The notes below the pieces were generated by a model. That model worked only from the letters and a program-made list of their open reading frames with translations. It was not told the origin of the DNA and searched no databases. This document shows, one piece after another, positions 1-12,200 of a stretch of 64,000 nucleotides of DNA (positions within the stretch are counted from its first letter, which is position 1; every line of letters starts with the position of its first letter). The DNA comes from Spirometra erinaceieuropaei (lineage: Eukaryota; Platyhelminthes; Cestoda; Diphyllobothriidea; Diphyllobothriidae), in assembly GCA_902702965.1 (NCBI GenBank), contig CACRXP010001195.1, positions 31,478-95,477 on the forward strand. Direction: 5' to 3'. The position numbers were made by a program, and so were the translations under genes.

Positions 1-728
1 GGTTCTGCCAACGATAAAGGCACATCAAAAGATCTTCTGGTCGATTCTCTTACGGCTCATTTTCCGAAGTGTTTACCGCCTGCGGAAGGCGCTCCTACAC
101 TCTGACCAGTGACTTTACCTTTCCAAAGAGCGTCATGGAAAATTAAAATAATACAAAATTTCCTACAAAATGAGTGAGCGATCGTATAAAAAAATTAACT
201 TTAGACAACCTAAAAAATATTTGCAAATGCTTGATGTAGAATGGGCTATGTGGGAACTTTATTCGGAAAAAAAGGCAGTTAAGGAAAAGAAACGAATGGA
301 AAGAAAACAAAGTTCCTAGACCAAACTCCATTGGGACTGAAGTGGTAGGCATTGTTTAACTACACCGAAAATGACCCCGAAGTCTGAGACAGCTAAAATC
401 ATCGCGCGATGTGTTACAGGCAATTTAAAGGAGGGCATGATCAGACAGATAATTCCCTTGGTCTCACGTGTGGCATATTCTTCTACAGCCGCTTGGGTTT
501 GAAGACAGAAAACTCTGGCGGGTGACATTATGCAATTATGGCAGATCATTCAAAAAATACCCAACTCCGGCTCAGTTTATAAGAATTACTTTTTCACACG
601 CAAATAACATATGGAAAACCAATCTCTGACATCCTACGTCCTTCCAAAAATCGATCATGTAATGGGGACTGGCAGAAAATGACAGCCCTGCTTCGGGCAC
701 AATCTACCTTCAACTAATCAATCATAAC

Positions 729-873
729 TCGGACTATAATCTGGGATCAGAAGCAAAAACATACGTACACATGCAACACGGGGAATATAAAGCCAAGTCC
801 ATCAGGCAGATGACAGGTGTTTACTCGAACCGAAGTACATTAGTAGCTGCCGTTCATTGTCCTTGTAGATCAG
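729..873 (+). repeat. Diverged copy of the 8.5-kb palindrome unit A
   Basis: This stretch resembles one arm of the palindrome at 8.5-9.3 kb. Shared landmarks in the same order are 'ctgggatcagaa', an 'acatacg' stretch, 'gaaccgaagt' and a closing 'tgtagatcaggg'. The match is broken by substitutions and small indels, so it is an old dispersed copy. No coding potential is visible. The rest of 1-1088 shows nothing recognisable; open frames there are short and without family resemblance. Confidence 0.5.
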
Positions 874-1088
874 GGTGCTAGAACTTGCCAAGGGACGATG
901 TCCACCGCATGTCTCACGCTGTGGGCGCAGTGCCGGTGATTCGCGCGGGACTTAGTTTACCAGCGAGGCAGTCTTACACCGTGCATTTATCGGTATTTTA
1001 CTTCCCTCGACCAAAAGGCTCCTATGGTAGGACAATGCGAAGGCGACCGGGGGTGGGCTCTGGCGCAGTGGCTGACAAGACTAAACAG

Positions 1089-1302
1089 GCCATCTATGCT
1101 GCCGCACACAATTTGGTCACCGGGCTTCTCTAAGGGCTTCGAAATTTTCTAAACAGGGACGGCTGCGCTAATTTACGGCCAGAACATTTTCTTATTGTTA
1201 TAGTTCACACTAAAATCCCTAAAAATACACATTTAGGCAGCGCATATCAGCAAAACATCGAGAATGAGCTAAAACACCCCTTTCAAAGTTTAACAGTAAG
1301 GA
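1089..1302 (+). repeat. 214-bp dispersed repeat, copy 1
   Basis: This segment is repeated in direct orientation at 4451-4664 with about 85-90% identity by eye, and both copies are 214 bp. Both start at 'gccatct' and end at 'gtttaacagtaagg', with shared landmarks such as 'taagggcttcgaaattt' and 'cacatttaggcagcgc'. Flanks differ outside these limits, so it is a dispersed unit rather than a large segmental duplication. It has no protein or tRNA-like signature and its class is unknown. Confidence 0.75.
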
Positions 1303-1566
1303 CCTTGAAAGCTCGTTAAATGAATTTCCTCGTAGGTCGTAAGTTTTTCGTTTTAGATTTAAACGGCTGTGGGCCTACATCAACCGTGGTAAATTTTGAA
1401 ATGGAGGTTTTTTGACATTATTAATTTGTGTAACTAAGAGGAATAACCCGTTTCTTATACTTAGTTAAACGAACTCTCGTCACAGGGGGCGTTGCGCGAT
1501 CAGCGGTGACGACTTGCCTCAGTAGCAATTCATAAGAACTCCTTCCAAGACAAAGCACGCCAACAT

Positions 1567-2118
1567 TTGATCCTGAAGCAGGGCAGCGTACCCGCTTCCA
1601 CCCTCTTCACTCTCACGTCCTCTGCCATGCTGTTGGACGCCTACTGTGAAGAACGCCCCAGGATATGCGTCGCCTACAAAACTGACAGTGATCTTCTCAA
1701 AAGCCCCATCAATGCCAAAACCCAACCGCTTCCAACATGCTCACACTGCCAACGCCCATTCCGTGCACGAATCGGTCTCGTGGAACACCTTCGGGTCCAA
1801 TGTGCCTACAACCCGACAACGTCTAATTCTCCCTCCTCTCTCGCCCTGTCGCAAACCTCGCACCGACCACAACCCCAGTCAGCATTGATCAGAGAGCCGT
1901 TGCCCCGCGCTGCCTCGCCGCCATCAACCACTGACACCATCCACCCTGCCGCAACCCTTGCGTCAACCACAGCAAGCAGTTTTACCACCACCACCACCAC
2001 CACCACCACCACCACCACCACCACCACCACCACCACCACCAGATCACGCACTCCACCCACCAATAGGATGATGCCCGACGTCTTTTGGTTCATGACTGAC
2101 TGTTTACCCGGTCTTTAA
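1567..2118 (+). pseudogene. Internally deleted LINE: RT fragment joined to C2HC zinc-finger tail
   Basis: The frame starts on TTG, so it is not a real gene start; it is an open stretch in a decayed non-LTR retrotransposon. Residues about 3-45 resemble the RT palm after motif B ('LKQGSVPASTLF', then 'AMLLDAYCEERP'). At about residue 50 it jumps to the C-terminal finger, CSHC...HLRVQC (residues ~57-79), then a Ser/Thr/Pro-rich tail with an 18-19-residue poly-Thr run. The catalytic FADD box and the whole thumb are missing. In this family the finger follows the RT thumb and lies at the C-terminus; the related minus-strand copy at 49.8-51.1 kb shows that order. The flanking + strand 3' region at 2390-2560 fits a 5'-truncated insertion with an internal deletion. 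The family call is firm, the function is lost. Confidence 0.8.
1984..2040 (+). repeat. (ACC)19 microsatellite
   Basis: A perfect ACC array of 57 bp lies inside the Thr-rich tail of the LINE remnant and encodes poly-Thr in that frame. The related tail at 49.8 kb is ACC/CCT-rich but not a pure array, so the expansion probably arose by slippage in this copy. Confidence 0.97.
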
Positions 2119-2389
2119 AGGTTGATGGTCTAGGCTAAGTGCAAGGCTGCCTCGCACACTTCTGGGCCTTAAGGATTACATGCGTCTGCTATGTCATGAT
2201 TCGCAGCCTGGTGTTCGCTGGCACCTTCCTCGAACCAAGTTGCCTACCGGTGAAAGAGCCTGCGCTCCCGCTGGGTATTCAGGTCGTGTGCGTGGCTGCC
2301 CAACCATCCTCCTCTTTCTGACCCGTTTATTTTTGGGGAAGATTCTGGTCAAGTGTTTGTTGTGGGCCAGGAGGTGCGTTGGTACGCCT

Positions 2390-2560
2390 AAGTGCGGGTC
2401 GGCCGTGCCAGTCATTTGCGCCCTCTCTACTCCCCGGTCTTCTTGACTGGATCTTGACACCTGGTCCCGCTGGGGGGGGGCGGGGGCGGAGAGCGCGTGG
2501 TAGATGCTGTGCGAGTCCACTCCCACCATAAACTAATTCACGCACAGGTCACTGTGCCTG
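2390..2560 (+). repeat. 3' untranslated region of the finger-tailed LINE
   Basis: This matches 45990-46135: both carry 'ccggtcttcttgact', 'cttgacacc', a G-rich stretch, 'gtagatgct' and an 'aagtctact / gagtccact' segment followed by 'cccaccataaac / tggcactataaac'. Its place about 270 bp after the zinc-finger tail suggests it is the element's 3' UTR. It includes a run of eight or more G. Between 2119 and 2390 the sequence is probably also LINE 3' region, but I see no second copy to prove it. Confidence 0.6.
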
Positions 2561-4450
2561 TTTCACCTTGACGTGTAGCACACGGTTAGACGGTCAGAAT
2601 GTCGAATTGTGCAAATGGCATCTTTTGGACATGTTCATTATTTGCTAGCATACTATACCATTGTACGGTAAAGTACCGTTCAAATTGGAGGCTGTCGCTC
2701 TTTACCCTCATGCAGTCATGGTCGTTGTCAGTCAGTAGTTAACTTTTCTATTCATGAACGACTCGAGAAGCAAACCAGGATGGTATATATTGAAGTTGCG
2801 TCCAAAAGGCGAAAACCGAAGTCCCCCTGACTGATGAGCGATGTGGTTTCTATCAATCACTCGCAAGGCTTCAGTCGCACGAGAAACTAGCGGAATTTGA
2901 TGGTTTAACTTAATTCTTGATCGTATAAAGATAAAAACGGAGCTTCATCGACTCTGAAAGGAATTGCTCAGGACAAAAAAGAGCTGCAGTATTACCTGAT
3001 CATAGACAAGGGTCAGGGTAAGTGCGCATTGAATGAACCTATTATATGAGTTGTAGGCGAGGAAGTTATTCCAAACCACCATGCAGTTAAGTCGAAATTA
3101 CCCGGATATTTTGGAAATCAAGAAGAGTACAGAGCATCGAAAGCTTTTTAAATTGCTAAGGGAGAGGTCAGTGCAGCGTCCTTAGACCCCGCAGTATTAC
3201 ACGAATAGACAAATACAATAATAACCGAAATAAATCAGTGGCAGCAATGCAGGTATGCGGCATTTGCATCCTGTATTTTCCCCAGTTCTTCCGCATGCAG
3301 ATTCCTATACGCGTTGACGGCTTCAAAGCAGGATCCGAAAGGTCAGACGGATCGGATTTTGTTTTCTCTGCGTTACTATGCAGAACGTGTAAGTCTCTTT
3401 GCCCTCCGACTAAAGTCTTTCGCAATAAATGTTTGGCCGACAGTTTGAAGGGAACTGTTACTTTTCAAGGTCTCTAGATTAGCGCGAAATGTGAGTATTT
3501 AACTCAATGTTACAATCAATTTTGAAATTTAAGACCACCTACCTTGGGGCTAGTGGTTCGAAAGTTATGACAAATTTTAGCGCAAACACGATGTTACCAA
3601 GAAATGGCTCGACATATTATCATACAGTAACAGTGAGAAAATGTGACTGTTCCACAAGTAAAAGACCACCCACGTCGCGGTCTCACTGTCTAGAGTTAAA
3701 ATTCTACGTGACCCCCAGTTAGTTTTAAAACTTCAAAGTAACATCCAATTATGCTAGTAACAAACCTCACTAAGCATATTTCACTCAGGGCGATAATTGA
3801 CATAAATTCATAATTCTATGCCACTTCTCGGGCTCTGATCCCCTCACCGGCCGTGGGATAAACACCTCGAAATAAACAAAAATTAGTTTTTAAATTACGT
3901 TAAAGTCCCGTAATATGGGCTACGAAACACTGTTACAATAGGCTGTTTTATAATTATGAAACAACGGTCGTTTTACCGTCCTCACTATCGGATATAATTT
4001 ATTGACCAAGCATTGACTCTTTTTACAATCACACGCAAAATCGATCGACCTACTTTAAACTGCCGAAAGTCTCACCAAATTAGATGGCTTTCCAATTACA
4101 AAACCATCCATAGTTTGAAAGTGAGGCGGATTCATGGGGAATTAAACAGTAGTAAATTTAGGAAGCTGTCTTAAGTAAACACATTTTATAAAAACATATA
4201 CTGTGTAAAAAATCCTAACAATTGCATAGCATTTCAAAATATTTTACTGCCTTCAGCGACAGCATAAATGCTGTTTGATTCAAACAGACGACTTACTTGT
4301 TAAAAATCGCGGTTACCGCAAGCCGTACCTACTAACATAAAGGACGTTTTATAAAAATGTTCTTGGAAAAAATAACACGTATCTAATTAGCGCTTTTATG
4401 CGACTGCGTGAATATTAACAGTCGTTATAATGCGAAATGGACGCCGGAAA
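2561..4450. other. Intergenic, nothing recognised
   Basis: AT-rich sequence with only short open frames (85 aa or less, mostly from non-ATG starts). I see no domain, tRNA, array or inverted repeat here. Confidence 0.6.
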
Positions 4451-4664
4451 GCCATCTGGGCTGCCGCACACGACTTGGTTACCGGGGTTCTCTAAGGGCT
4501 TCGAAATTTTTCTAAACAGGGACGGCTGCGCTAATTACGGCCAGAACATTTTTCTTATTGTTATTGTTCATACTCAAATCTCTAAAGATACACATTTAGG
4601 CAGCGCGTATTAACAAAATATTTAGAATGCGGTAAAACATCCCTTACAGAGTTTAACAGTAAGG
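4451..4664 (+). repeat. 214-bp dispersed repeat, copy 2
   Basis: Partner of 1089-1302, same orientation and length, about 3.36 kb downstream. Differences are scattered substitutions and single-base indels in T runs, which implies an old copy. It ends about 150 bp before the MITE at 4821. Confidence 0.75.
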
Positions 4665-4820
4665 CCCTCAAACGGTGGTTCCATGTGTAATTTAAACCAA
4701 TGTTTAATTCTGCCTTCTAAGGTCTTTGCGCCTTTTTGTATTTCGTCGCTATACATGGTCTACATTTCAGTTGGAGAAAATCACATTCAATTCGAATCAT
4801 TTTCTTTAACATGGGATATA

Positions 4821-5816
4821 CAGTGCGTGACCTATCTGATGAAATGTTGGCTGAAATTCTGAAATGCGTTTTCGATTAGGAATGATTAATTGGTCGCGGT
4901 TGTGATACTGATTATCTTAAGGTATACTCTTATAACATTTTTGACTCGGCTGGATGTCGGATTTTAAATGTACTTCTTTTCAATCTCCTGTAGAAAGCGC
5001 GCTCGGTAAAAAATGACTACTTAAGTAGCATGCATTTTTCCCATTGATTTTCGATGGTCTTGGAAATTCAAATATATTTTATAGAAAACATAAACAAAAA
5101 TATGCTTTCTTTCAGTCAATCAATAGAGAATCACGTCTTCTTTATATTTTATACTTAAGAAAGGAGTATAATAAGGTTTTAAAAAATTTTTTTAATTGCC
5201 GAAAAATTTGGAGCCTGATCATTCGTTGCATTAGCGCTTAGTGATTACACTCTACAAGGTGCATGCGTTCCGCGTAAAGAAAATCCCATATTTTTCTATG
5301 TCATAAAATAGATATGAAACAGGGTCCATAAAATTTTGCAATGGATGCGGACCATGTTGTATATTTCATGAGGAGCAGTGGTAAACGGCCAGGTACGATG
5401 CTATGTGAATGGACATATCGCGGTCTTAAAAAGTCTCATAATTAGAAACTTTTTTTAAACCTAATTATACTCCTTCCTTAAGCATAAAATATAAAGAAGA
5501 CGTGATTCTCTATTGATTGACTAAAAAAAGCCTATTTTTGTTTGTGGTTTCTCTAAAATATATTTGAATTTCCAAGACCATCGAAAATCAATAGGAAAAA
5601 TGCATGCTACTTAAGTAGTCATTTTTTACCGAACACGCTTTCTACAGGAGATTGAAAAGAATTGCATTTAAAAGCCAACATCCAGCCAAGTCCAAAATGT
5701 TATAAGAGTATACCTTAAGATAATCAATGTCACAACCGCGACCAAGTAATCCTTCCTAATCGAAAACGCATTTCAGAATTTCAGCCAACATTTCATCAGA
5801 TAGGCCATGCACTGTA
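4821..5816. mobile_element. Long-TIR foldback MITE, copy 1
   Basis: About 1 kb with very long terminal inverted repeats: the left arm (about 4821-5190) is the reverse complement of the right arm (about 5449-5816) at roughly 90% or better by eye. Examples are 'ctacttaagtagcatgca' (left) and 'tgcatgctacttaagtag' (right). The arms end in 'cagtgc...gcactg' flanked by TA on both sides, as expected for Tc1/mariner-type insertion. The roughly 260-bp centre is not palindromic and, reverse-complemented, resembles the centres of the copies at 31.8 and 55.9 kb. No transposase is encoded, so it is non-autonomous. The superfamily assignment rests only on the TA/CAGT ends. Confidence 0.88.
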
Positions 5817-7467
5817 ATTTCGTTATTTCCTATGGCATTACTTGCCGATCAAACATTAGTAGTACTATTCTGAATAAAGTTTCCAGCAGCTTTTAAAAAG
5901 TCTAAAGACAAAATAAAACTTTACAACCAATATTGCAGCCCGTTTGCCAATGACAAAATTAAATCTTAGCTTATCTCCAAATCAAATTTCCGTTTGCAGA
6001 ATAGAGTTCTGACGTCTTACGATCTGCCACTTGTTGGCAGTGTCTCCAAGTTCCAAATATCGCTGAATTTTCGTCCTGCGAGTTTAATGCCGTTTCGAAT
6101 AAACACCCTCTCATAAACGTTTTAGAATTCACTCACACTTTAGAATTTTCTTGACCTCATCCAGCAACGTTAAACAGTGAGTAAAGCGAATAATTATATG
6201 TAAATCTATAAAAACAGGTTTTTTCAGAATAGCTTTTAACAAATGAAGGCCATTCATCAACAGAATTCGAAATAATTTACCAAGATTTTAGCAACCCAAA
6301 GGAACGCTAAAGATCATTGGTTTAATTTTGCAACTCGCGCTGCAATTAAGCGACTTGTGCGGTATGGGTGCCTAGCGTGGGATCCAAATTCTGGTGGGCT
6401 GGTTTGGCATCTACCCCAATCTCCCCTTCACCGTTCCCTATTAGCCGCTTTACTCGACGTCCCAACACTTCTTTCGGTCAAGAGTCCAGAATCAGGTTTA
6501 ATCTACTTTCTGCCTAGTGCGTATACTAGGTCTTAAGCCAGAATTGGATATGCCATGAGTTTTACCTACCGCCCTAGCCTACAACAGCAGTTTCAAAGTT
6601 GGCAATTGGGGCTAAGCCCGAAATATGCAAAAGGGACTTGACTGGAGGTACTCTAGACACTAATTTTCAAATTTGACCAAAATGATAGACCAACATTTTA
6701 CTTAGTTGGTTTTTATTTTCTCACCACAACAGCGTTGTACCCACAGACATCACTTTGACATTTGACATTGCATGCAACCACCCTGCATTATGGAGTTGTC
6801 TTAGAAAGCGGGAGTTGTGCGGAGACCACGCCCCTATTTTGTTGGCTTTGCCAGTCACGGGATAATAAAATGAGGAATCTCGGAAAATTATGTGTGGTTT
6901 CCGACGTATATTAGCATTGAAACTTTGACTATCCTTCCTTTTATTACCACTTCCTTCTAGTCATCCGGCCAAAATGTTTGTTTAAATGCAATTTTCTATT
7001 GATGAAAGTGTTGAAAGCTTACCATAGTGGTGTTGGCAATCGCACATGTCGAGCAAACTCACCGAGAGACTGTAGAATGAGGTACGCAGTAAATATGTAC
7101 ATTAGGCAATCACTTCGTGTGCAGTACTTGGAAGGCAGTTGTTTACTGAGTAGTTATTCATTTCGCACTCGGTTACTCGTTGAGTTAATGTGAAGATAAT
7201 AATTTACAACCTTGAAGTTTGTGTGCTTTAACCTTGCTAGTACATTGTTCGTCTTAATTGGCAAGTCAGGTTTTCCCTTTTGTTTAATAGTGCCGTAATA
7301 CTGGTAAGGTTTAAGTCAGTTTATTGAGGGAATGAGGCTTTTGTCCTTGAGCTCCCCATTCATATCGATAAACAGAAAAAGAATCAATAATTACATCATA
7401 AAATGCGCAACTTCAAAAGCGAGCGGTGTGAGCCAGGCGCAAACTGCCGCCGCCAAAACAATCGTGA
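5817..7467. other. Intergenic, nothing recognised
   Basis: A relatively GC-rich patch (about 6340-6660) lies within AT-rich sequence. I see no coding or repeat signature in either part, and open frames are 72 aa or shorter. Confidence 0.5.
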
Positions 7468-8062
7468 TTATATGTACAGTAGTTTCTCAGAGGATTCGAC
7501 AGTTTTGGAAAGAACCACCTCATCAGCGAGTCCGTTGTATGCCCCGATGACCCTGTTAGAGAAGGCGTTCCGTCGGACGTCCGAATGAGCCAGCATCCTC
7601 TTCACGCAGACGGTCAGTTTCGGCCAATTCGAAGAATTCATCCAAGTCTAGCGCGCACTCACGACCTCTGACAATCCTGTAGGTTTGCATGAGATCGCCG
7701 CGCAGTGGCGTGTAATTGAGAGGAAACAGATTCAGTTCAGTCAGCTTAGTTTACTAAGGCAGATGATTAAGATTCTTGACCATCTTCGTAGCCATCGCCT
7801 TTACTAATTTCAGTCTTTGACAATCTTTCTTCAACCACGGTCGCCAGGCCTGGACTGCATACTCTAAGTGAGACCGGTCGAATGCTCCATTTCCGAACAG
7901 CTCCCTATCGATTTGCACGAATCCTCGCCTCAGCGCAAATGACATCCTTATCGCACTTTTGGCCGCCCTTTGACACTGCGATGATGGTTTCAGCGAGGAG
8001 GTCATTAGGACGCCGAGGTCTTTCTGTTCCACAACATTTGAAAGGGGCTGACTACCCAACTT
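7468..8062 (-). pseudogene. CR1-like LINE reverse transcriptase, C-terminal fragment
   Basis: Read on the minus strand from about 8062, the sequence gives the typical post-catalytic part of a CR1-type RT: 'EQKDLGVLMTSSLKPSSQC', 'FDRSHLEYAVQAWRPWL', 'KAMATKMV', then 'LNLFPLNYTPLRGDLMQTY', 'RIVRGRECALDLDEFFELA', and in another frame 'NRVIGAYNGLADEVVLSK' before a stop at 7468-7470. Two adjacent stops at about 7740 and a frameshift near 7560 make it a pseudogene. Nothing upstream of the thumb is present, consistent with 5' truncation. The RT fragment at 21.6 kb covers the preceding part of a related element on the other strand. Confidence 0.85.
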
Positions 8063-8499
8063 TTAACATTAAGACTTACAGGAACTGCCTGAACGCTGAC
8101 AAGAGCATGAAATAAAAGTGAAACCTTTTGGCCTACTCAGTAAACCTTATCAAAACAGTGTCATAAAATAAGGTTGATAAACTTGAGATGACTGGTGAAC
8201 TTTGCATACTCTGGCAGATTCCAAAATCCTCCACATTCGACGGTTCTACCTGCCGCATTCTGAAAGTCCGGAACAGGGTGTGAATTTATGTTGTTTACTA
8301 GCTGGGCCACCTCCATTACGAAGAGTGCATGGCGAAGAGACTGAGCTTCATTTAGCCATTACGGAAAAATAAGAGATACCCTATGTACTTTCTCCGTCCT
8401 GGCTGAAGTACTCTGATACTTTGTACAAGCAAGACTATAAGTTTTGAACGATTAGTGCATAGTGATTCGCAGCTCACAAACTTTCTACAAACACCTAAG

Positions 8500-9290
8500 A
8501 GTAGCGAGGAGGGACGACAGGGAATGCGGGTAGATTAATGCAGTACTGTTTCGGGCTTTTTGCCTCAATTCAGGCAGTCATAACCCTGACCAGCATCTGG
8601 GACCAGAAACACCAAAATGCGCACATACGCACCTGGCGCAGTTGGTCCAACACCGAGGTCTACCAGATGGGTCATAAGCACTTCATCGAACCGGAGTTCA
8701 TCAGTGCCTCGCCACCTGCCATTCTCTATCCCTGCAGATCGGGTATTTATTTAATCAGGAATGGGCGTACACCGATCTATTGGCTTCACGAAGCAAACAA
8801 CCTCCGTTTAGGTGATAAAGGTCACGAACAAACCAGCAATTACCAGACCGAAGTTAGCCAAGTCAAAATAGCAGCTTGTTTGCTTCGGGAAGCCAACAAA
8901 TCGGTGTGCGCCCATTCCTGATTAAATAAATACCCGATCTGCCGCGACAGAGAATGACAGGTGGTGAGGCACTGATGAACTTCGGTACGATGAAGTGCTT
9001 ATGACCCATCTGGTGGACCAACTGCGCTTGGTACGTCTGTGCGCATGTTTGTGTTTCTGGTCCCAGCTGATGGTCAGGGTTATGGATGGCTGAATTAAGG
9101 CAAAATAAGCCCGAAACAGTGCTGTATCAATCTACCCGCATTCTCTGTCGTCCCTCCTCGCTGCTATTATGACTTGGCCGACTTCGGCCTGGTAATGGGT
9201 TGCTTGTTCGTGACCATTGCTACTCATACGGAGCTCGTTTGCTTCGTGAAGCCAATAGATGGGTGTGCGCCCATTCCTGATTGAAGACAT
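8500..9290. repeat. Complex palindrome, layout A-B-C-B'-A'-C'-B'
   Basis: Unit A (about 8500-8750) returns as its reverse complement at about 8926-9160; for example 'cgaggagggacgacag' at 8508 and 'ctgtcgtccctcctcg' at 9146. Unit B (8752-8800, 'caggaatgggcgtacacc' to 'cttcacgaagcaaac') returns inverted at 8876-8930 and again at 9238-9286. Unit C (8800-8875) returns inverted at 9160-9235. Transcribed, this would form a very long hairpin. An open frame spanning the left arm (8538-8921) is a by-product of the repeat and resembles no family I know. A diverged unit A is at 729-873. Confidence 0.85.
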
Positions 9291-12200
9291 AAGAGTGTTT
9301 AGACAATTAGTACCGAATGGAATGGAGAAACTGTCGTGATGCCCAACTGTTCAGCTACCTGTATGCGTAAGTGTACATATTTCTGCAATTCTAAAACTAA
9401 ACATAATTCCTCAGCTAAGGATTGCTCAAAGTTGGAAAGTAAGAATATGACCAAAATCAGGTTTTATGTTGTTTTGCGCCTCGTGATCGACTACGAAGTG
9501 GACTTTATTGAAGTGTTTGAGAAACTCGTCATGCGTATTTGGCACCGACTGGAGGCAAAGTGTTGACTAAATACTGTAGCTATTTGTAGTCCATTTTTTT
9601 CACTCATCTAGACATGCACGTGCGAATTTCAGAGTCGTAAGGAAAACATCTGTGCAAGGGTGTGTCTTGATCACCAAATGTCATCGTGTTTACCCCAAAC
9701 GGTGATGTTTCTGCCTCGAGGGTCGAGCTGGGTAAAACGGCATTTAACCGCAGATAGTAACCCCAGTTCCTTGTTTATACTCGCGGGTACAGTACACCCT
9801 GCAGGGTGTGGCAATCATTTGACGGACAAAATCTTCATCACGCAGAGTTTGGCAACAAAAAGGGGTCTGGGAAGTATGTCTGGCATAGCCTGGTAGGAGG
9901 AATCTAGAGTCATATTCTGCTTAAAGTGAATGGCAACACCAGTTTCCGAAGTTAGATGCAGATAAAACCACTTTTATTACCGATCTGAATTATGCTAGTT
10001 CACGTTTCGCGCAATCGCTGTTTAAATTGGATACCTTTACGTTGCTTCATTTCTGATGCAACCTAAGTGTTACTTCGTTGGACTGAGTAAAAATCATCCA
10101 ACAATTCAGCTGCCTATGTTTGTTACATTATGTCAGTTAAGTGAAACGTCTACTAATCAAAGGGTACACTCATCATGATTGTATTTACAAGAAACCTCAT
10201 ATTTACGCCGTTCGCAAGTCGTGACATTACTCCTTTCCCTTTTTAAAGATGCGAAAGGAACTCTGATGATTCAAACAGTAAAGCAGGAGCCACGGCTGCA
10301 CGAGGAAGGGAGGTAGAGTTGTGTAAGAAAATACATAATAGTATTACCCGTGCAATGTCTTGCTTGCAAACCCCTGCAAATCAACTTTTCTTCTGCCATG
10401 ATTCCCGTAGAATTGCTATGTTTGACCAATCTTCCATGGTGTTATGACGTATCAAGCTTAACTGTTCAACGGTACTTTCTGATACTAGACCAACCTCATT
10501 TTCAAAGGTTCACGACGGCAAACAAAAGTAGTCTAGCAGTGATTTCCATTAGGAAAACTCAGTTTTACAATGACCACCAAGTTATCCTTAACGACATTAA
10601 TGCTTTTATGAAATTCAGACTGCGCCGTCAACCCGAAATCAGACTCCAACAAATCCAGGGAACGCAGGGCTTGGACAGAGTTTGCAGCCTGCCGTTACTT
10701 CTGGTTAAATGGATTAGTACAGATAACAGAATTTTTGCGCCGAAAAATGACCATATTAAAGAAGATTAGACTAAATCCCGGCAATGAGACGACAAAGAAA
10801 TCATCTGTCGTGTAGCGCCATTCCCTGTCATTTGTCAGGACATACATCTCAACCAAAATTCAACCAACAGCATAAGGAAAAACTGATGCGTCAAGTATGC
10901 AAACGGTAGGGCTGGGGCGTTTATTTCAGTCTGCACAAATGAGGACGATAATAACACAGTACAAAAGTAGTTCAAGACACCTTTACACCCACTCTATCTA
11001 CCGATGTGGGTCTTGAAAGGTGGGGAAAAGAGGCCGTCATGACAACCGCTTGTTATCTATCCTGGGACTGCGGCTGGACGCATAATTACGCGGTCAGCGA
11101 TACACCGGCCTTGATTACTTTTCGGGGCGGTAAGATGATGTCCTGACTGTTGAAGGCTTGTATGGATATGCAGGGTCAGGGAAGTAGGCAAATCCTCTTC
11201 GGTTTCGTTTATTTCGTCAATCGTAGCAATCATGGTATTTTATGAGGGCAAGATATACTACTGGGAACTTACCACCTTTGTTTTGATCGTCGTCATTTAC
11301 TCTTCTCCGAAGTTCAGGGTTAAAGGATCCAGGGCACAAATCCGGGCTCTCCTCCACGAAACTTTATGTAAAACGCCTCATCGGTAAACTAGAAGTTTGC
11401 GCCTGTTCATTGTGCTTGGCGATGTAAGTCCACGTGGAAGTGGGTTGCAGCGATATGTCAGTAACATTCTTGAATGTCAAGTGCTCGTTGGTGTGTCGAC
11501 GAGTGTCAGAACTCAGGATCGGAGCACTAAGGCTGAAGAGAGTTGTTCACATACATTTCTTTCATAGGATAAATTAATATCCCAGGATCTCAAACATGAC
11601 ACGTCGTTTAATGATAAAAAGTGGATGCTATGACCTAGTTGAAGTTAAGCTGTGCGAAATGTAACTTCAAGCTAGGCAGATGGAGCTGGTTTCCAGGCAT
11701 GGTGTAAAAGGGCTCAGTGAAGTTTTTTTACGTTTGCAAGTTGTAGTTCAATCAACTCTCCTTATTAAGAAGGAGCAATTATGAACCGCGAGTTTTGGGA
11801 CTGCCGTAAATTGATCTCACCTTTTCGGCTAGAAGAAAATGAGGTGTAAACGTCCCCGTATAGGGATCTGAATACCCTGAGGAATATTTTATAAGGAGAG
11901 TTTACTTGTGTAACTTATAGATTAACTTTAATTTTCTGTTATTGTTGTGTTGTTTGTTTTCATGGTTCGGTTAATGAGCCAAGTATCTCTTGTGATAAGG
12001 ACGGATCCGCGACTGGCACTAGCCCCTAAAATTGAATGTTCTCGGTTACGGCTGATAAAGGCTCATTTGAAAGAATGCTCAGTCTGTTAACTGCCAGTAC
12101 ACGGTGTAATCTCCAAGCCGAAGTAGGACGAGTTGGCACACATTGAAAAGTAGACTAAAATGGCTATTTATGCTTGTTCTGATATGATCGGTAATACAAA

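Noticed and set aside
1806..2093. Minus-strand frame with poly-Val
   Set aside because: Antisense of the ACC array and the LINE tail.
8538..8921. 127-codon open frame in the palindrome
   Set aside because: It spans an inverted-repeat arm and part of the next; the mirrored strand shows no conserved frame and no family is recognised.
10350..10769. 139-codon open frame
   Set aside because: No domain, no splice or promoter context and no repeat match; random frames of this length are expected in this much sequence.
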